From REEB95 sp963762425 (lineage in GTDB: Bacteria; Pseudomonadota; Alphaproteobacteria; ATCC43930; CGMCC-115725): a stretch of 64,000 bases of DNA. The DNA is taken from positions 1 to 64,000 of the forward strand of contig CAVXKY010000020.1 of assembly GCA_963762425.1 (NCBI GenBank). Reading direction: 5' to 3'. This document shows positions 49,234 through 57,804 of the stretch, piece by piece (position 1 is the stretch's first letter; the number at the start of each line of letters is the position of its first letter). The notes beneath the pieces are model-generated. The model made no database searches and was not told the origin of the DNA. It saw only the letters and a list, made by a program, of their open reading frames with translations. Position numbers and translations under genes: made by a program.

Positions 49234-50658
49234 ATGGCGCTATACGACAAAAAACATATCGTTTTTCCCGGCCGCATGGTGGTCGTCGGCTTCGGCAGCA
49301 TCGGCCAAGGCGTTCTGCCTTTGCTGTTGCGCCACATCGACATGCAACCGAGTCAGATCACCATCGTCACCGCGCACGACATGGGCCGCGCCGAGGCGAA
49401 GGAGATGGGCGTCAAATTCGTCAAAACGCCGTTGACGCGCGCGAATTATCTCACCGTGCTCGAGCCGATGCTCGGCGCCGGCGATTTCCTGATGAACGTC
49501 TCGGTCAACGTCTCGAGCATCGACCTGATCGAGCTGTGCCGCCGTAAGGGCGCGTTTTATCTCGACACCTGCATCGAGCCCTGGCCCGGCCACTACACCG
49601 ATCCGAAGCTGTCGCCCTCGGCGCGCTCCAACTACAAGCTGCGCGAGGACGCGCTCCAGCTCAGGAACAAGTACAAGGGCGGGCCGACCGCAGTTTTGAC
49701 CCATGGCGCCAATCCGGGATTGGTGTCCCACTTCGTCAAGGAGGCGTTGCTCAACATCGCCAAAGAGGTCAATCACAACGCGGCCAAGCCCAAGAACCGA
49801 GCCGAATGGGCCGAGTTCGCGCACAATCTCGGCGTCAAGGTCATCCACATCGCCGAGCGCGACACCCAGGTTTCGACCCAACCCAAGGTCCCGGGCGAGT
49901 TCGTCAACACCTGGTCGATCGAGGGCTTCGTCGCCGAGGGCATGCAGCCGGCCGAGCTCGGCTGGGGCAGCCATGAGCGGGATTTTCCGCCCGATGGCGG
50001 GCGGCACGATTTCGGCTGCGGCGCGGCCATATATCTGGCGCGGCCGGGCGCCGCGACGCGCATGCGCTCCTGGACGCCGCATGAGGGGGCTTATCACGGC
50101 TTCCTCGTCACCCACAGCGAGGCGATCTCGATCGCCGACTACTTCACCGTCGCCGCCAACGGCAAGCCGGCCTACCGCCCGACGGTGCATTACGTCTATC
50201 ACCCCTGCGACGCCGCGGTGCTGTCGGTGCACGAGCTGTGGGGCAAGAACTGGTACCCGCAGGAAAACGTGCGTCTCATCATGGACGACATCATGCCGGG
50301 CGGCATGGACGAGCTGGGCGTGCTGCTGATGGGGCACAAGAAGGGCGCCTACTGGTACGGCTCGCGGCTTTCGATCGACGAGGTGCGCCGCGTCGTGCCC
50401 CACAACAACGCGACCTCCCTGCAGGTGACGGCGGCGTGCCTGGCCGGTGCGATCTGGGCGATGGAAAATCCCAACGCCTTCATCGTCGAGCCGGACGAGA
50501 TGGATTTCGAGCGCATCCTCGCGATCTGCAAGCCCTATCTCGGCAAGATGGTGGGCGCGTTCAGCGATTGGACGCCGCTCGTCGACCGCAACCGCCTCTT
50601 CCCCGAAGAGATCGACGCCAAGGATCCCTGGCAGTTCAAGAATTTCCGCGTCCTCTAG
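49234..50658 (+). CDS. hss: homospermidine synthase
   Basis: 474 residues, the normal length. The NAD-binding motif MVVVGFGSIGQGVLPLLLRH lies near residue 15. Family blocks include YLDTCIEPWPGHYTDP, VLTHGANPGLVSHFVK, WSIEGFVAEGMQPAELGWG and HPCDAAVLSVHELWG. It makes homospermidine from putrescine (or putrescine plus spermidine), a typical alphaproteobacterial polyamine route. I chose the ATG at 49234 because the length before GFGSIG then matches relatives; no clear ribosome binding site precedes it. A TTG at 49195 is an in-frame alternative. The last 23 bases overlap the convergent Rieske gene. Confidence 0.92.
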   Translation: MALYDKKHIVFPGRMVVVGFGSIGQGVLPLLLRHIDMQPSQITIVTAHDMGRAEAKEMGVKFVKTPLTRANYLTVLEPMLGAGDFLMNVSVNVSSIDLIELCRRKGAFYLDTCIEPWPGHYTDPKLSPSARSNYKLREDALQLRNKYKGGPTAVLTHGANPGLVSHFVKEALLNIAKEVNHNAAKPKNRAEWAEFAHNLGVKVIHIAERDTQVSTQPKVPGEFVNTWSIEGFVAEGMQPAELGWGSHERDFPPDGGRHDFGCGAAIYLARPGAATRMRSWTPHEGAYHGFLVTHSEAISIADYFTVAANGKPAYRPTVHYVYHPCDAAVLSVHELWGKNWYPQENVRLIMDDIMPGGMDELGVLLMGHKKGAYWYGSRLSIDEVRRVVPHNNATSLQVTAACLAGAIWAMENPNAFIVEPDEMDFERILAICKPYLGKMVGAFSDWTPLVDRNRLFPEEIDAKDPWQFKNFRVL

Positions 50659-51004
50659 TTCCCTGGTTTTCTTCCTCCGCGAGCCAGATCGTTCCCTCAT
50701 CGACATGGATGGACGCGGGCACGAGGCTTTTTCCGGCGCAAGGCCCGGCGACGCAGAACCCGTCTTGGGGCCGGAACAACGCGCCATGGGTGCGGCAGAT
50801 CAGATGCCGCCCCAGCGCGTCGAAGAACCGGTCGGGAAAAATCTCCAGCGGCGTTCCCTCATGCGGGCAGGCGTTGACATAGGCATGGATATCGGCGCCG
50901 TGACGCAGGACGAAAACCGCGATCCTCGTCAGTCCCTCGCCGAAAACGAAGCCACGCGCCGCGCCTTCGGCCAGTTCGTCCGCGCGGCACAGGCGCCGGG
51001 CCAT
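50636..51004 (-). CDS. Rieske 2Fe-2S domain protein
   Basis: 122 residues. The Rieske ligands are both present: box 1 CPHEG (CxH) near residue 46 and box 2 CRTHGALF (CxxH) near residue 70. This is a stand-alone ferredoxin-type Rieske protein without an oxygenase domain. Its redox partner is unknown and no oxygenase is adjacent. It follows the EVE gene by one base on the same strand and is probably co-transcribed. Confidence 0.88.
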   Translation of the reverse strand: MARRLCRADELAEGAARGFVFGEGLTRIAVFVLRHGADIHAYVNACPHEGTPLEIFPDRFFDALGRHLICRTHGALFRPQDGFCVAGPCAGKSLVPASIHVDEGTIWLAEEENQGTRGRGNS

Positions 51005-51005
51005 G

Positions 51006-51419
51006 TCAGGGCTTCAATCCCGCCATCTCGGCCAGAATCGCCCATTCCCCGGGTTCGACCGGCGACACCGACAGGCGCGATTGACGCAGCAACGCGAGAG
51101 ATTTGAGCTCGGGATCGGCCTTGATCGCGGCCAGGGTCACGGGATGATTGACCGGCACCATCGGCATCACGTCCACCATGACGAAGCGGGCCGCCTTGTC
51201 CGAGGGATCGGGATAGGCCGCGCGCACGATCTCGACCACGCCCATGATCGCCAGCCCCTCGTTCGAATGATAGAAGAAGGCGCGGTCGCCGACCTTCATC
51301 TCCCGCAGATTGTTGGCGGCCTGGTAATTGCGCACGCCGTCCCAGGATGTCCGTCCGTCGCGGACGAGATCGTCCCAGGAATACTTGGCCGGCTCCGATT
51401 TCATCAGCCAATGGCGCAT
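51006..51419 (-). CDS. EVE domain protein
   Basis: 137 residues, a complete EVE (PUA-like) domain: HWLMKSEPAKYSWDDLVRDG at the start, WDGVRNYQAANNLREMKVGD, and AFFYHSNEGLAIMGVVEI. EVE domains bind modified nucleobases in DNA or RNA; the stand-alone bacterial form is widespread and its ligand here is unknown. It is the first gene of a two-gene unit with the Rieske protein. Confidence 0.92.
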   Translation of the reverse strand: MRHWLMKSEPAKYSWDDLVRDGRTSWDGVRNYQAANNLREMKVGDRAFFYHSNEGLAIMGVVEIVRAAYPDPSDKAARFVMVDVMPMVPVNHPVTLAAIKADPELKSLALLRQSRLSVSPVEPGEWAILAEMAGLKP

Positions 51420-51574
51420 GGCGTTTCTCCGCTAGCCCTGGGTTAACCTGATCCAAGCTAATCCGGGTTCTCCGCCCTGCCAAGAAAACCCGGATTTCGT
51501 GATGTTTGTTTCCGCGCGCCGGTTCAAGTATGGTGCCCGCCGGGAATGGGGCTGGGCTAATCCGGGGTATCAAG

Positions 51575-51880
51575 ATGTTCCTGCAAAGCGGTTTATTGCG
51601 CTGGGCGGCGGCGGTATTTGCCGCGCTCGGGCTCTTACTGGTGGTGGTGAACGCCGTCTTCAACGGCTTCAACCAGAAATTCCAGGAAGAGGTGGCCCAA
51701 CGCCAGCAAATGATCACCAACCGGGTCGAATTGCAGCGCATCGGCGAAGTCCTGGTGCATAGCCTTTCCGTCACCGCTTCCAGCACCCGGGATGCCCAGC
51801 TCATCGCCTTGATGACCAAGCACGGCTTGCCCGCGCCGAGTTCCGCGCCGGCGCCGGCGCCGACGGGGAGGGGCCGATGA
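51575..51880 (+). CDS. small membrane protein, unknown function
   Basis: 101 residues with one N-terminal TM segment (about 9-28), then a polar, helix-rich stretch (EEVAQRQQMITNRVELQRIGEVLVHSL) and an Ala/Pro-rich tail. The shape suggests a membrane-anchored periplasmic coiled coil. I do not recognise a family. The start at 51575 is the best placed; an earlier in-frame ATG exists at 51506. Its stop overlaps the next gene by four bases. Confidence 0.6.
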   Translation: MFLQSGLLRWAAAVFAALGLLLVVVNAVFNGFNQKFQEEVAQRQQMITNRVELQRIGEVLVHSLSVTASSTRDAQLIALMTKHGLPAPSSAPAPAPTGRGR

Positions 51881-52200
51881 GCGAGAATTGGGGACGGCCC
51901 GGCAGCGACGGACCGCGCATCGAGCTGGCGGTTGCGGTGCTGGCGCTCGCCTTCTTTTTGGCCGTGTTGTTCCAGTCCGTGCAGCTGTGGCGCGAGCGCA
52001 GCAGCATGAACCAGATCTACCAAAACCAGGAACAGGTGCTGCCGGACGTGCTCAAGCTGCGCGACCAGGTGAATTCGCTCGCCGGCGACGTCGCCCAATT
52101 GGCGCAAACCGGCGATGCCGCGGCCAAGCAGGTGACCGACGACATGGCGCGTCAGGGTGTTGCGCTGCGCCCGCCGTCCACCCCAGCCCCGGCCCAGTAA
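51877..52200 (+). CDS. small membrane protein, unknown function (partner of the preceding gene)
   Basis: 107 residues. A short cytoplasmic start is followed by one TM segment (about 15-35) and a predicted periplasmic helix (QIYQNQEQVLPDVLKLRDQVNSLAGDVAQL), ending Pro/Ala-rich. The layout mirrors that of the preceding protein, and the ATGA overlap implies equal co-translation. They may form a hetero-oligomer; this is inference. No family recognised. Confidence 0.6.
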   Translation: MSENWGRPGSDGPRIELAVAVLALAFFLAVLFQSVQLWRERSSMNQIYQNQEQVLPDVLKLRDQVNSLAGDVAQLAQTGDAAAKQVTDDMARQGVALRPPSTPAPAQ

Positions 52201-52258
52201 CCGCCCCACAGGCCGTCGGAAAATCGCGCTATTTCCATGGCTCGCTGCGTATTATACA

Positions 52259-52321
52259 ATAATATAATGTTATTATATAAATATTGACTGCTATTGATAC
52301 GTGAAATGGACTATATATACA
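52259..52321 (+). promoter_or_regulatory. AT-rich promoter region of the siroheme/sulfite gene cluster
   Basis: A short AT-rich island holds an inverted repeat ATAATA-N6-TATTAT (52259-52276), which could be an operator, and a candidate promoter TTGATA (52294-52299) - 16 bases - TATACA (52316-52321). Transcription would begin about 20 bases before the start at 52350. GAGG lies 9 bases before that ATG. Confidence 0.45.
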
Positions 52322-52349
52322 TATAGCGTAAGGCGACGAGGTAATCCCG

Positions 52350-52961
52350 ATGCTCCCGTTGGTTCTCGATCTGGCGCGTTTGCGCCTTGCCCTCATTGGC
52401 GAGGGCGAATCCTGCTTGCGCCGCCTCAGGCTTTTGGACGAGGCAGGATCGCGCGATCTCGCGGTCTATTCCGCCTTGCCCGGGCAGGATCTCGAAGCCC
52501 TGGCCGGACCGCGTCTGGTGCGACGCCTGCCTTCGGATGCCGAGCTGGCGCAGGCGCAACTCGTCTTCATCGCCGGTCTCGATCCCGACCGGCGCGACGC
52601 GCTGGCGAAACGCGCGCAAGATGCCGGCAAGATCGTCCATGCCGAGGACGCGAAATCGGTCACCGACATCCATGTTCCGGCGATCCTGCGCCGCGGCGAT
52701 CTCGCCATCGCGGTCTCGACATCCGGCAAGGCGCCCGGCCTGGCGGTCGAATTGCGCAATTGCCTCGGCCGCCTGATCGGCCCGGAATGGCGCGAGCGGC
52801 TGGAGGAGATATCCCGCTTGCGGCGCGGCTGGATGAAAGCGGGCGCCGCGCCCGACATCGTCGCATTCCGCACCGGCGAATGGATGCGCGGCTGGAACTG
52901 GCTTCCGGAAGCCGAGACCGGATTTGCGCCGCCGAGCGCCCCGCCCGCCAACCAAGCCTGA
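52350..52961 (+). CDS. precorrin-2 dehydrogenase / siroheme synthase N-terminal domain protein
   Basis: 203 residues matching the CysG-B/Met8 part without the methyltransferase domain. The start MLPLVLDLARLRLALIGEGE is the NAD-binding region, though the usual GGGxVA pattern is altered to GEGES. The later AILRRGDLAIAVSTSGKAPGLAVELR is the conserved dehydrogenase/chelatase block. It oxidises precorrin-2 and may insert iron to make siroheme, the cofactor of the sulfite reductase encoded three genes downstream. Confidence 0.85.
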   Translation: MLPLVLDLARLRLALIGEGESCLRRLRLLDEAGSRDLAVYSALPGQDLEALAGPRLVRRLPSDAELAQAQLVFIAGLDPDRRDALAKRAQDAGKIVHAEDAKSVTDIHVPAILRRGDLAIAVSTSGKAPGLAVELRNCLGRLIGPEWRERLEEISRLRRGWMKAGAAPDIVAFRTGEWMRGWNWLPEAETGFAPPSAPPANQA

Positions 52962-52991
52962 CCGCCCGAAACAAACCCCGAGGAGGGTCCC

Positions 52992-53648
52992 ATGTCGCTC
53001 CGCATCAACGATACCGCGCCCGATTTCGAGGCCGAAACCAGCCAAGGCAAGATCAAGTTCCACGACTGGCTCGGCAATTCCTGGGGCGTGCTGTTCTCGC
53101 ACCCCAAGGATTTCACGCCGGTCTGCACCACCGAGCTCGGCTACATGGCGAAGCTCAAGCCCGAATTCGACAAGCGCAACGTCAAGATCATCGGCCTGTC
53201 GGTCGACCCGGTGACGGACCATGCGCGCTGGGCCGCCGACATCAAGGAGACCCAAGGCACCGCGCCCAATTACCCGATCATCGGCGACGCCGATTATAAA
53301 GTATCGAAGCTTTACGGCATGTTGCCCGCCGAGGTTTCGGGCGACCCAGCCAAGCGCACCCCGGCCGACAATTTGACGGTGCGCAACGTCTTCGTCGTCG
53401 GCCCGGACAAGAAGATCAAGCTCATCCTGGTCTATCCGATGACGACGGGACGGAATTTCGACGAAGTCCTGCGCGTGATCGATTCCCTGCAGCTGACCGC
53501 CAAGCACCGCGTGGCGACGCCGGTCAACTGGAAACAGGGCCAGGACGTGATCATCACCGGAGCGGTCTCCGACGAAGAGGCGGCCAAGCTCTTTCCGGGC
53601 TTCAAGAAGCTGAAGCCCTATCTGCGCACCACGGCGCAACCCAAATAG
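52992..53648 (+). CDS. peroxiredoxin, 1-Cys (Prx6) type
   Basis: 218 residues. Peroxidatic cysteine Cys45 is in FTPVCTTELG. The C-terminal extension with TGRNFDEVLRVIDSLQLT and VATPVNWKQGQDVII is characteristic of Prx6-type enzymes. It reduces hydroperoxides in the cytoplasm. It lies 30 bases after the siroheme gene and 15 before DUF2849, within the sulfur gene run. It may protect sulfite reductase or be co-regulated under sulfur or oxidative stress. Confidence 0.93.
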   Translation: MSLRINDTAPDFEAETSQGKIKFHDWLGNSWGVLFSHPKDFTPVCTTELGYMAKLKPEFDKRNVKIIGLSVDPVTDHARWAADIKETQGTAPNYPIIGDADYKVSKLYGMLPAEVSGDPAKRTPADNLTVRNVFVVGPDKKIKLILVYPMTTGRNFDEVLRVIDSLQLTAKHRVATPVNWKQGQDVIITGAVSDEEAAKLFPGFKKLKPYLRTTAQPK

Positions 53649-53663
53649 GCCGCCGAGCAGCCC

Positions 53664-53944
53664 ATGGCCGAAAACGCGCAAAAACTGGCGACCGGCAACC
53701 GCCTCCGGGACGGCGTGCCGGTCTATTTCGCGGGGACCGGGACATGGTCGCCCAAGGTGAATGACGCGCTGCTGGTCGAGGCGGATGCGGCCGAGGCTCT
53801 GCTGGAAGAGGCCCAAACGGGCGAAAAACCCCTGCCGGCGGTGGGCGTGGAGCTGATCGAGGCGGTGCGCGAGGGAAGCGCATCGTTCCCGTGACATTGC
53901 GGGAAAAGATCCGCGCCTTCGGGCCCACGATGCCGCATGGCTGA
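53664..53944 (+). CDS. DUF2849 protein (frameshifted near 53888)
   Basis: Uninterrupted reading gives only 76 residues (MAENAQKLATGNRLRDGVPVY to ASFP). Shifting frame near 53888 continues with VTLREKIRAFGPTMPHG, the standard DUF2849 C-terminus, to a stop at 53942-53944. The full protein is about 93 residues. This family is always found just upstream of nitrite/sulfite reductase in Alphaproteobacteria; its role is unknown, perhaps in siroheme enzyme assembly. Here a base appears to be missing rather than added. Confidence 0.82.
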
Positions 53945-53952
53945 GGCGCTGC

Positions 53953-55607
53953 ATGTACCGTTACGACGAATTCGACCGGCGGTTTCTCGACGAGCGCGTG
54001 GCGCAATATCGCGGCCAGGTGGCGCGGCGGCTTTCCGGCCAGCTGACGGAGGACGAGTTCCGCCCGCTCCGGCTGATGAACGGGCTCTATCTCCAGCTCC
54101 ACGCCTATATGCTGCGGGTCTCCATTCCCTACGGCACGCTCAATTCCGATCAACTCCGCATGCTGGCCCATGTGGCGCGGACCTACGACAAGGGCTACGG
54201 CCATTTCACCACCAGGCAGAACATCCAATACAACTGGATCAAGCTCGAGGAGTCGCCCGATATCCTGGCCGATCTGGCCAAGGTCGAGATGCACGGCATC
54301 CAGACCAGCGGCAATTCCTTCCGCAACATCACCACCGACCCCTTCGCCGGCGTGACGGAAGACGAGATCGAGGACCCGCGCCCGTGGTGCGAGATCATCC
54401 GGCAATGGTCGGCGCTGCACCCGGAATTCTCCTTCCTGCCGCGCAAGTTCAAGATCGCGGTTTCGGCCGCGGCAAAGCACGACCGCGCCGCCGTGAAGAT
54501 GCACGATCTCGGCCTCTATCTGCGCCGCAACGAAGCGGGCGAGGCGGGGTTCCAGGTGCTGATCGGCGGCGGACTCGGCCGCACGCCCTATCTCGGATTG
54601 GTGTTGCGCGAATTCCTGCCGAAGCGGGATTTGCTGGCTTATCTCGAGGCGGCGTTGCGCGTCTATAACCAATACGGGCGGCGCGACAACATCTTCAAGG
54701 CGCGCGTCAAGATTCTGGTGCATGCGCTCGGCATCGAGAAGCTGCGCGAAGAGGTCGAGGCCGAATTCGATGCCTCGTCCAAGGACGGGCTCGAATTACC
54801 GGAAGCGGCGGTCGATGCCATCGCCAAGCAGTTCACGCCGCCGCCTTACGCGGACGCCGCGGGCGATGACGCCATCCTGCAACGCATCCTAGCCGCCGAT
54901 CCGCTGTTCGCGCGCTGGGTCAAGAACAACACCCATGCGCATAAAGTAGCATGGCCACGCCATCGTCTCGATCTCCTTGAAGCCGCCGGGCCGCCCGCCG
55001 GGCGATTGCAGCGCCGGCCAGATGGAATTGATCGCGGCTTTGGCCGACGAATTGAGCTTTGGCGAAATCCGCGTCACCCACGAACAGAACCTGGTGCTGC
55101 CGCATGTGCGCAAGAGCCGCGCTGCACGGGCTTTGGCTCAGGCTGGTCGAGGCCGGATTGGGCAGCGCCAATATCGGCCTCGCCAGCGACATCATCGCCT
55201 GCCCCGGCCTCGATTATTGCGGCCTCGCCACGGCGCGCTCCATCCCGATCGCCCAGATTCTGGGCGAGCGCCTGGCCGCGCGCGAGGAAGCGATAGGCAA
55301 GCTGGCGATCAAGATCTCGGGCTGCATCAACGCCTGCGGCCACCATCATGTCGGCCATATCGGCATTCTGGGATTGGATAAGAACGGCGAGGAGTTCTAC
55401 CAGATCACCATCGGCGGCAGCGACGACGAGCACGCCGCCATCGGCGCCGTTGCCGGCCCGGCGGTGGCGGCCAAGGACGTGCCCCGGGCGGTCGACCGGC
55501 TGATCGACGCCTATCTGCATCTGCGCCGCGGCGATGAGCGTTTTCCCGAAACCTACCGCCGGGTGGGCATGAACCCGTTCAAGGAGGCGCTTTATGCTGC
55601 TGGATAA
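53953..55607 (+). pseudogene. cysI: assimilatory sulfite reductase hemoprotein, CysI-type (two frameshifts)
   Basis: A siroheme/4Fe-4S enzyme that reduces sulfite to sulfide (or nitrite to ammonia). About 550 residues when joined. Segment 1 from 53953 (MYRYDEFDRRFLDERVAQYR) has both ferredoxin-like and siroheme-binding regions (HFTTRQNIQYNWI, GIQTSGNSFRNITTD). One extra base near 54951 and another near 55115 change the frame. The final segment carries the cluster cysteines: ACPGLDYCGLATARSI and SGCINACGHHHVGHIG. Context with siroheme synthesis, DUF2849 and DUF934 supports sulfite as substrate. Confidence 0.9.
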
Positions 55608-56093
55608 GACCGGAAACGACGGCGCCGACGAATGGCGGCATCTGGCCGATGACGAAGCCGCGCCCGAGGGCGAGGCGGTTTCCGTCTCGCTCAAGCGCTG
55701 GGAGAAGGAGCACAACGCGCTCAAGGGCGCGCGACGCCAAGCTGGGTTTGCGCCTCCCCAACACCGCGAACCCGGTTGCGCTCAACGGCGAGGTGCACCG
55801 CTTCGCCCTGATCGCGTTGGAATTCCCGAACTTCAAGGACGGCACGGGCCTATTCCCAGGCGCGGCTGCTGCGTTCGCGCCTTCGCTACAAGGGCGAGCT
55901 GCGCGCCACCGGCAACGTGCTGCGCGACCAGTTGCTGTTCATGCGCCGCGCCGGCTTCGACAGCTTCGAGGTGGACGGCGGCCGCGCCTTGGCCGAGGAT
56001 TGGGCCAAGGCCTTCGGCGAATTCGACGTGTTCTACCAGCCATCCTCGGACAACCGCCCCTGGGTGATGCGGCAGAGGTTCCCCGCTGCGTAG
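55594..56093 (+). pseudogene. DUF934 protein (two frameshifts)
   Basis: About 166 residues when joined: MLLDKTGNDGADEWRHLADD to NALKG, a one-base insertion near 55730, RDAKLGLRLPNTANPVALNG to NFKDG, another near 55845, then RAYSQARLLRSRLRYKGELR to the stop at 56091-56093. The block GRAYSQARLLR and the end FDVFYQPSSDNRPWVMRQR are typical of DUF934, which always travels with sulfite reductase and often PAPS reductase (cysH). cysH is not found after it here. It overlaps the end of cysI by 14 bases. Confidence 0.85.
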
Positions 56094-56374
56094 CTGCTTA
56101 AGAGCGAAGCAAAATTAAAGGGCCGTAGCACAGGCCGCGCCCGGCGGCGGAGCCGCCAAAACCATGAATCCGGCGTGGCCGTCGTGCGAAGCCAATCAAG
56201 AGTCATTGCCCCATAAGGGCGAAGCCAAGTCCTAGGCATTCCGTCAAATCGCCTAAAATTGTCGGCAATTATTCCGGGAAAATCGCTTGGTTTCACGGTT
56301 GATTAAGCCCGCCGGCCTAGGCTCGACGCGTTGAAAAGCGTGTTTCGAGGGGCGCTGGCGGGGTTTAGGGGAAC

Positions 56375-57094
56375 TCAGGTTCCAGCGGCGCTTTGCTCCA
56401 GTATTTTTTTACGGCTCTCGCGCGCGAAGATCGCGGCCGGCGGCAATCCCCCCTCAGTTGCCCCGGCCGCGATCACTTTTTCCAGCATCCTGCCCGGGCT
56501 TTTTGTTGGCTTCGCTCTATACCGAGCTACGCTTGTGCCCCGGCCGCGATCACTTTTCCGGCACCGCCTATCCTCCAACTCGTATTCCGCCTGGTCCTCG
56601 TAGATCGGGCCGGCCTTGGTGAGATAGCTCGCCACCAGCGCGAAGCGGTCCACGGCGAAAGGCTCGGCGCGGAAGAGGGCGTGCGCGGCCAGATACGCCG
56701 TCAGCTTCGGGCCGGGCCTGCCGTTGAGCCGCGCCAGGCTGACATGCGGCGTGTAGCGCCGTCCCTCGGGCTCGAGCCCGGCGCGGATCAGCGCGGTCTC
56801 GACCTTGGCGTGGAGCTGGAGGAGATCGGGATTCTTATCGATCCCGGCCCACAGCATGCGCGTGCCGAAATGCCCGACGCCGGCCAGCGCCAGCGAAAAC
56901 CGCCGGGCGCGGATGCCGGCGAGCGCGGCGTCGATGTCGGCTGCCACGCTTTCGCCGGTCTCGCCGATGAAGCGCAGCGTCAGGTGGTAATTCCCGGGAT
57001 CGACCCATTTCGCCCCCGGCAGCCCGGAGGCTATCAGCGAAAGCCCGAGCTTCTGCTCCGGCGGCAGGGATATCCCCACGAACAGGCGCAACAT
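56375..57094 (-). CDS. thpR: RNA 2',3'-cyclic phosphodiesterase ThpR, with an unusual C-terminal extension
   Basis: Begins MLRLFVGISLPPEQ at 57094. The two HxTx motifs are present: YHLTLRFIGE near residue 38 and YTPHVSLARL near residue 125. A typical ThpR of about 175 residues would end just after AEYEL. Here the frame runs about 65 residues further through a repeat/palindrome region (56429-56559). A one-base shift near 56580 would give a stop close to 56530 instead. The enzyme opens 2',3'-cyclic phosphates; its biological role in bacteria is unclear. Confidence 0.85.
   Translation of the reverse strand: MLRLFVGISLPPEQKLGLSLIASGLPGAKWVDPGNYHLTLRFIGETGESVAADIDAALAGIRARRFSLALAGVGHFGTRMLWAGIDKNPDLLQLHAKVETALIRAGLEPEGRRYTPHVSLARLNGRPGPKLTAYLAAHALFRAEPFAVDRFALVASYLTKAGPIYEDQAEYELEDRRCRKSDRGRGTSVARYRAKPTKSPGRMLEKVIAAGATEGGLPPAAIFARESRKKILEQSAAGT
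56429..56481 (+). terminator. long hairpin followed by T-run at the thpR 3' end
   Basis: GATCGCGGCCGG+GGCAA (56429-56446, one bulge) pairs with TTGCC+CCGGCCGCGATC (56458-56474): 17 bp around the C-rich loop TCCCCCCTCAG. On the plus strand it is followed by ACTTTTT. It could end a plus-strand transcript such as the sulfur operon (stop at 56093) or an unannotated small RNA. Confidence 0.5.
56459..56559. repeat. 24-25-bp direct repeat pair near the thpR 3' end
   Basis: 56459-56483 and 56536-56559 are the same TGCCCCGGCCGCGATC-ACTTT(T)TCC sequence apart from one extra T, 77 bases apart. They are read in two different frames in the thpR extension (EKVIAAGAT and RKSDRGRGT). The first copy is also one arm of the long hairpin. 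This looks like a small palindromic repeat element inserted in a gene end. Confidence 0.6.
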
Positions 57095-57104
57095 GGATTT
57101 CCCC

Positions 57105-57773
57105 TCACGGCCTGGCGGGCTTGGTCCGAAGCAGCTTTTCAACCGCCGGCGCGATGCGCGCGACGATGACATCGACGCCGCCGGCATTGGGATGGAGCCC
57201 GTCGGGCTGGTTCAGGCCCGGGTCGAGCGCCACGCCATCGAGAAAAAAGGGATAAAGCGGCACGCCGTATTGCTTGGCGAGATCGGGATATATGGAATCG
57301 AAGGCTTGCTCGTAATCCGGCCCCCAATTGGCGGGCGCGCGCATGCCGATCAGCAGCACGCGCACGCCGTCGTCTTTCATCTTGTCGAGGATCTTGACCA
57401 GATTGGCCCGCGCGAGCTGCGGATCGAGGCCGCGCAGCGCGTCATTGGCGCCGAACTCGATGAGCGCGTATTGCGGGCGGTCCGCCAGCACCCATTTGAC
57501 CCGCGCCAGCCCGCCCGCGGTGGTGTCGCCGGAAAAGCCGCCATTCGTCACATCGACCTTGAAGCCGTCGGCCTGGAGCCGCGCCTGAAGCTTGACCGGG
57601 AATGTATCCTCGGGCGCCAAGCCGTAGCCGGCGGTCAGGCTGTCGCCGAAGGCCAGCAGGCGGCGGGGCGCCGGCGTGGATTCGGCCGCGGGCGCGGATG
57701 GCGCTTGCGCCCAGGCGATATCCGGCGCTCCTAGCGATAACGCCAGCAACGCCCCCAGGGCGTTGACAAGCAT
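57105..57773 (-). CDS. tesA: arylesterase / GDSL (SGNH) hydrolase, TesA-like
   Basis: 222 residues from the ATG at 57773, which starts a signal peptide (MLVNALGALLALSLG, cleavage near IAWAQA) and has GGAGG just upstream; an upstream ATG at 57806 has no ribosome binding site. SGNH blocks are LLAFGDSLTAGYGL (Ser), GGFSGDTTAGG (Gly), FGANDALRGLD (Asn) and DGLHPNAGG (Asp-His). It is a periplasmic lysophospholipase/thioesterase/arylesterase. It is divergent from the ybbA ABC gene, the same pairing as tesA-ybbA in E. coli. Confidence 0.9.
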   Translation of the reverse strand: MLVNALGALLALSLGAPDIAWAQAPSAPAAESTPAPRRLLAFGDSLTAGYGLAPEDTFPVKLQARLQADGFKVDVTNGGFSGDTTAGGLARVKWVLADRPQYALIEFGANDALRGLDPQLARANLVKILDKMKDDGVRVLLIGMRAPANWGPDYEQAFDSIYPDLAKQYGVPLYPFFLDGVALDPGLNQPDGLHPNAGGVDVIVARIAPAVEKLLRTKPARP

Positions 57774-57804
57774 CCTCCTCCCAACCCCATATGCCCTTCC
57801 GCCC

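Noticed and set aside
56033..56296. Minus-strand 87-codon frame between DUF934 and thpR
   Set aside because: No recognisable domain or ribosome binding site. It partly overlaps the DUF934 coding end, so I treat the gap as non-coding.
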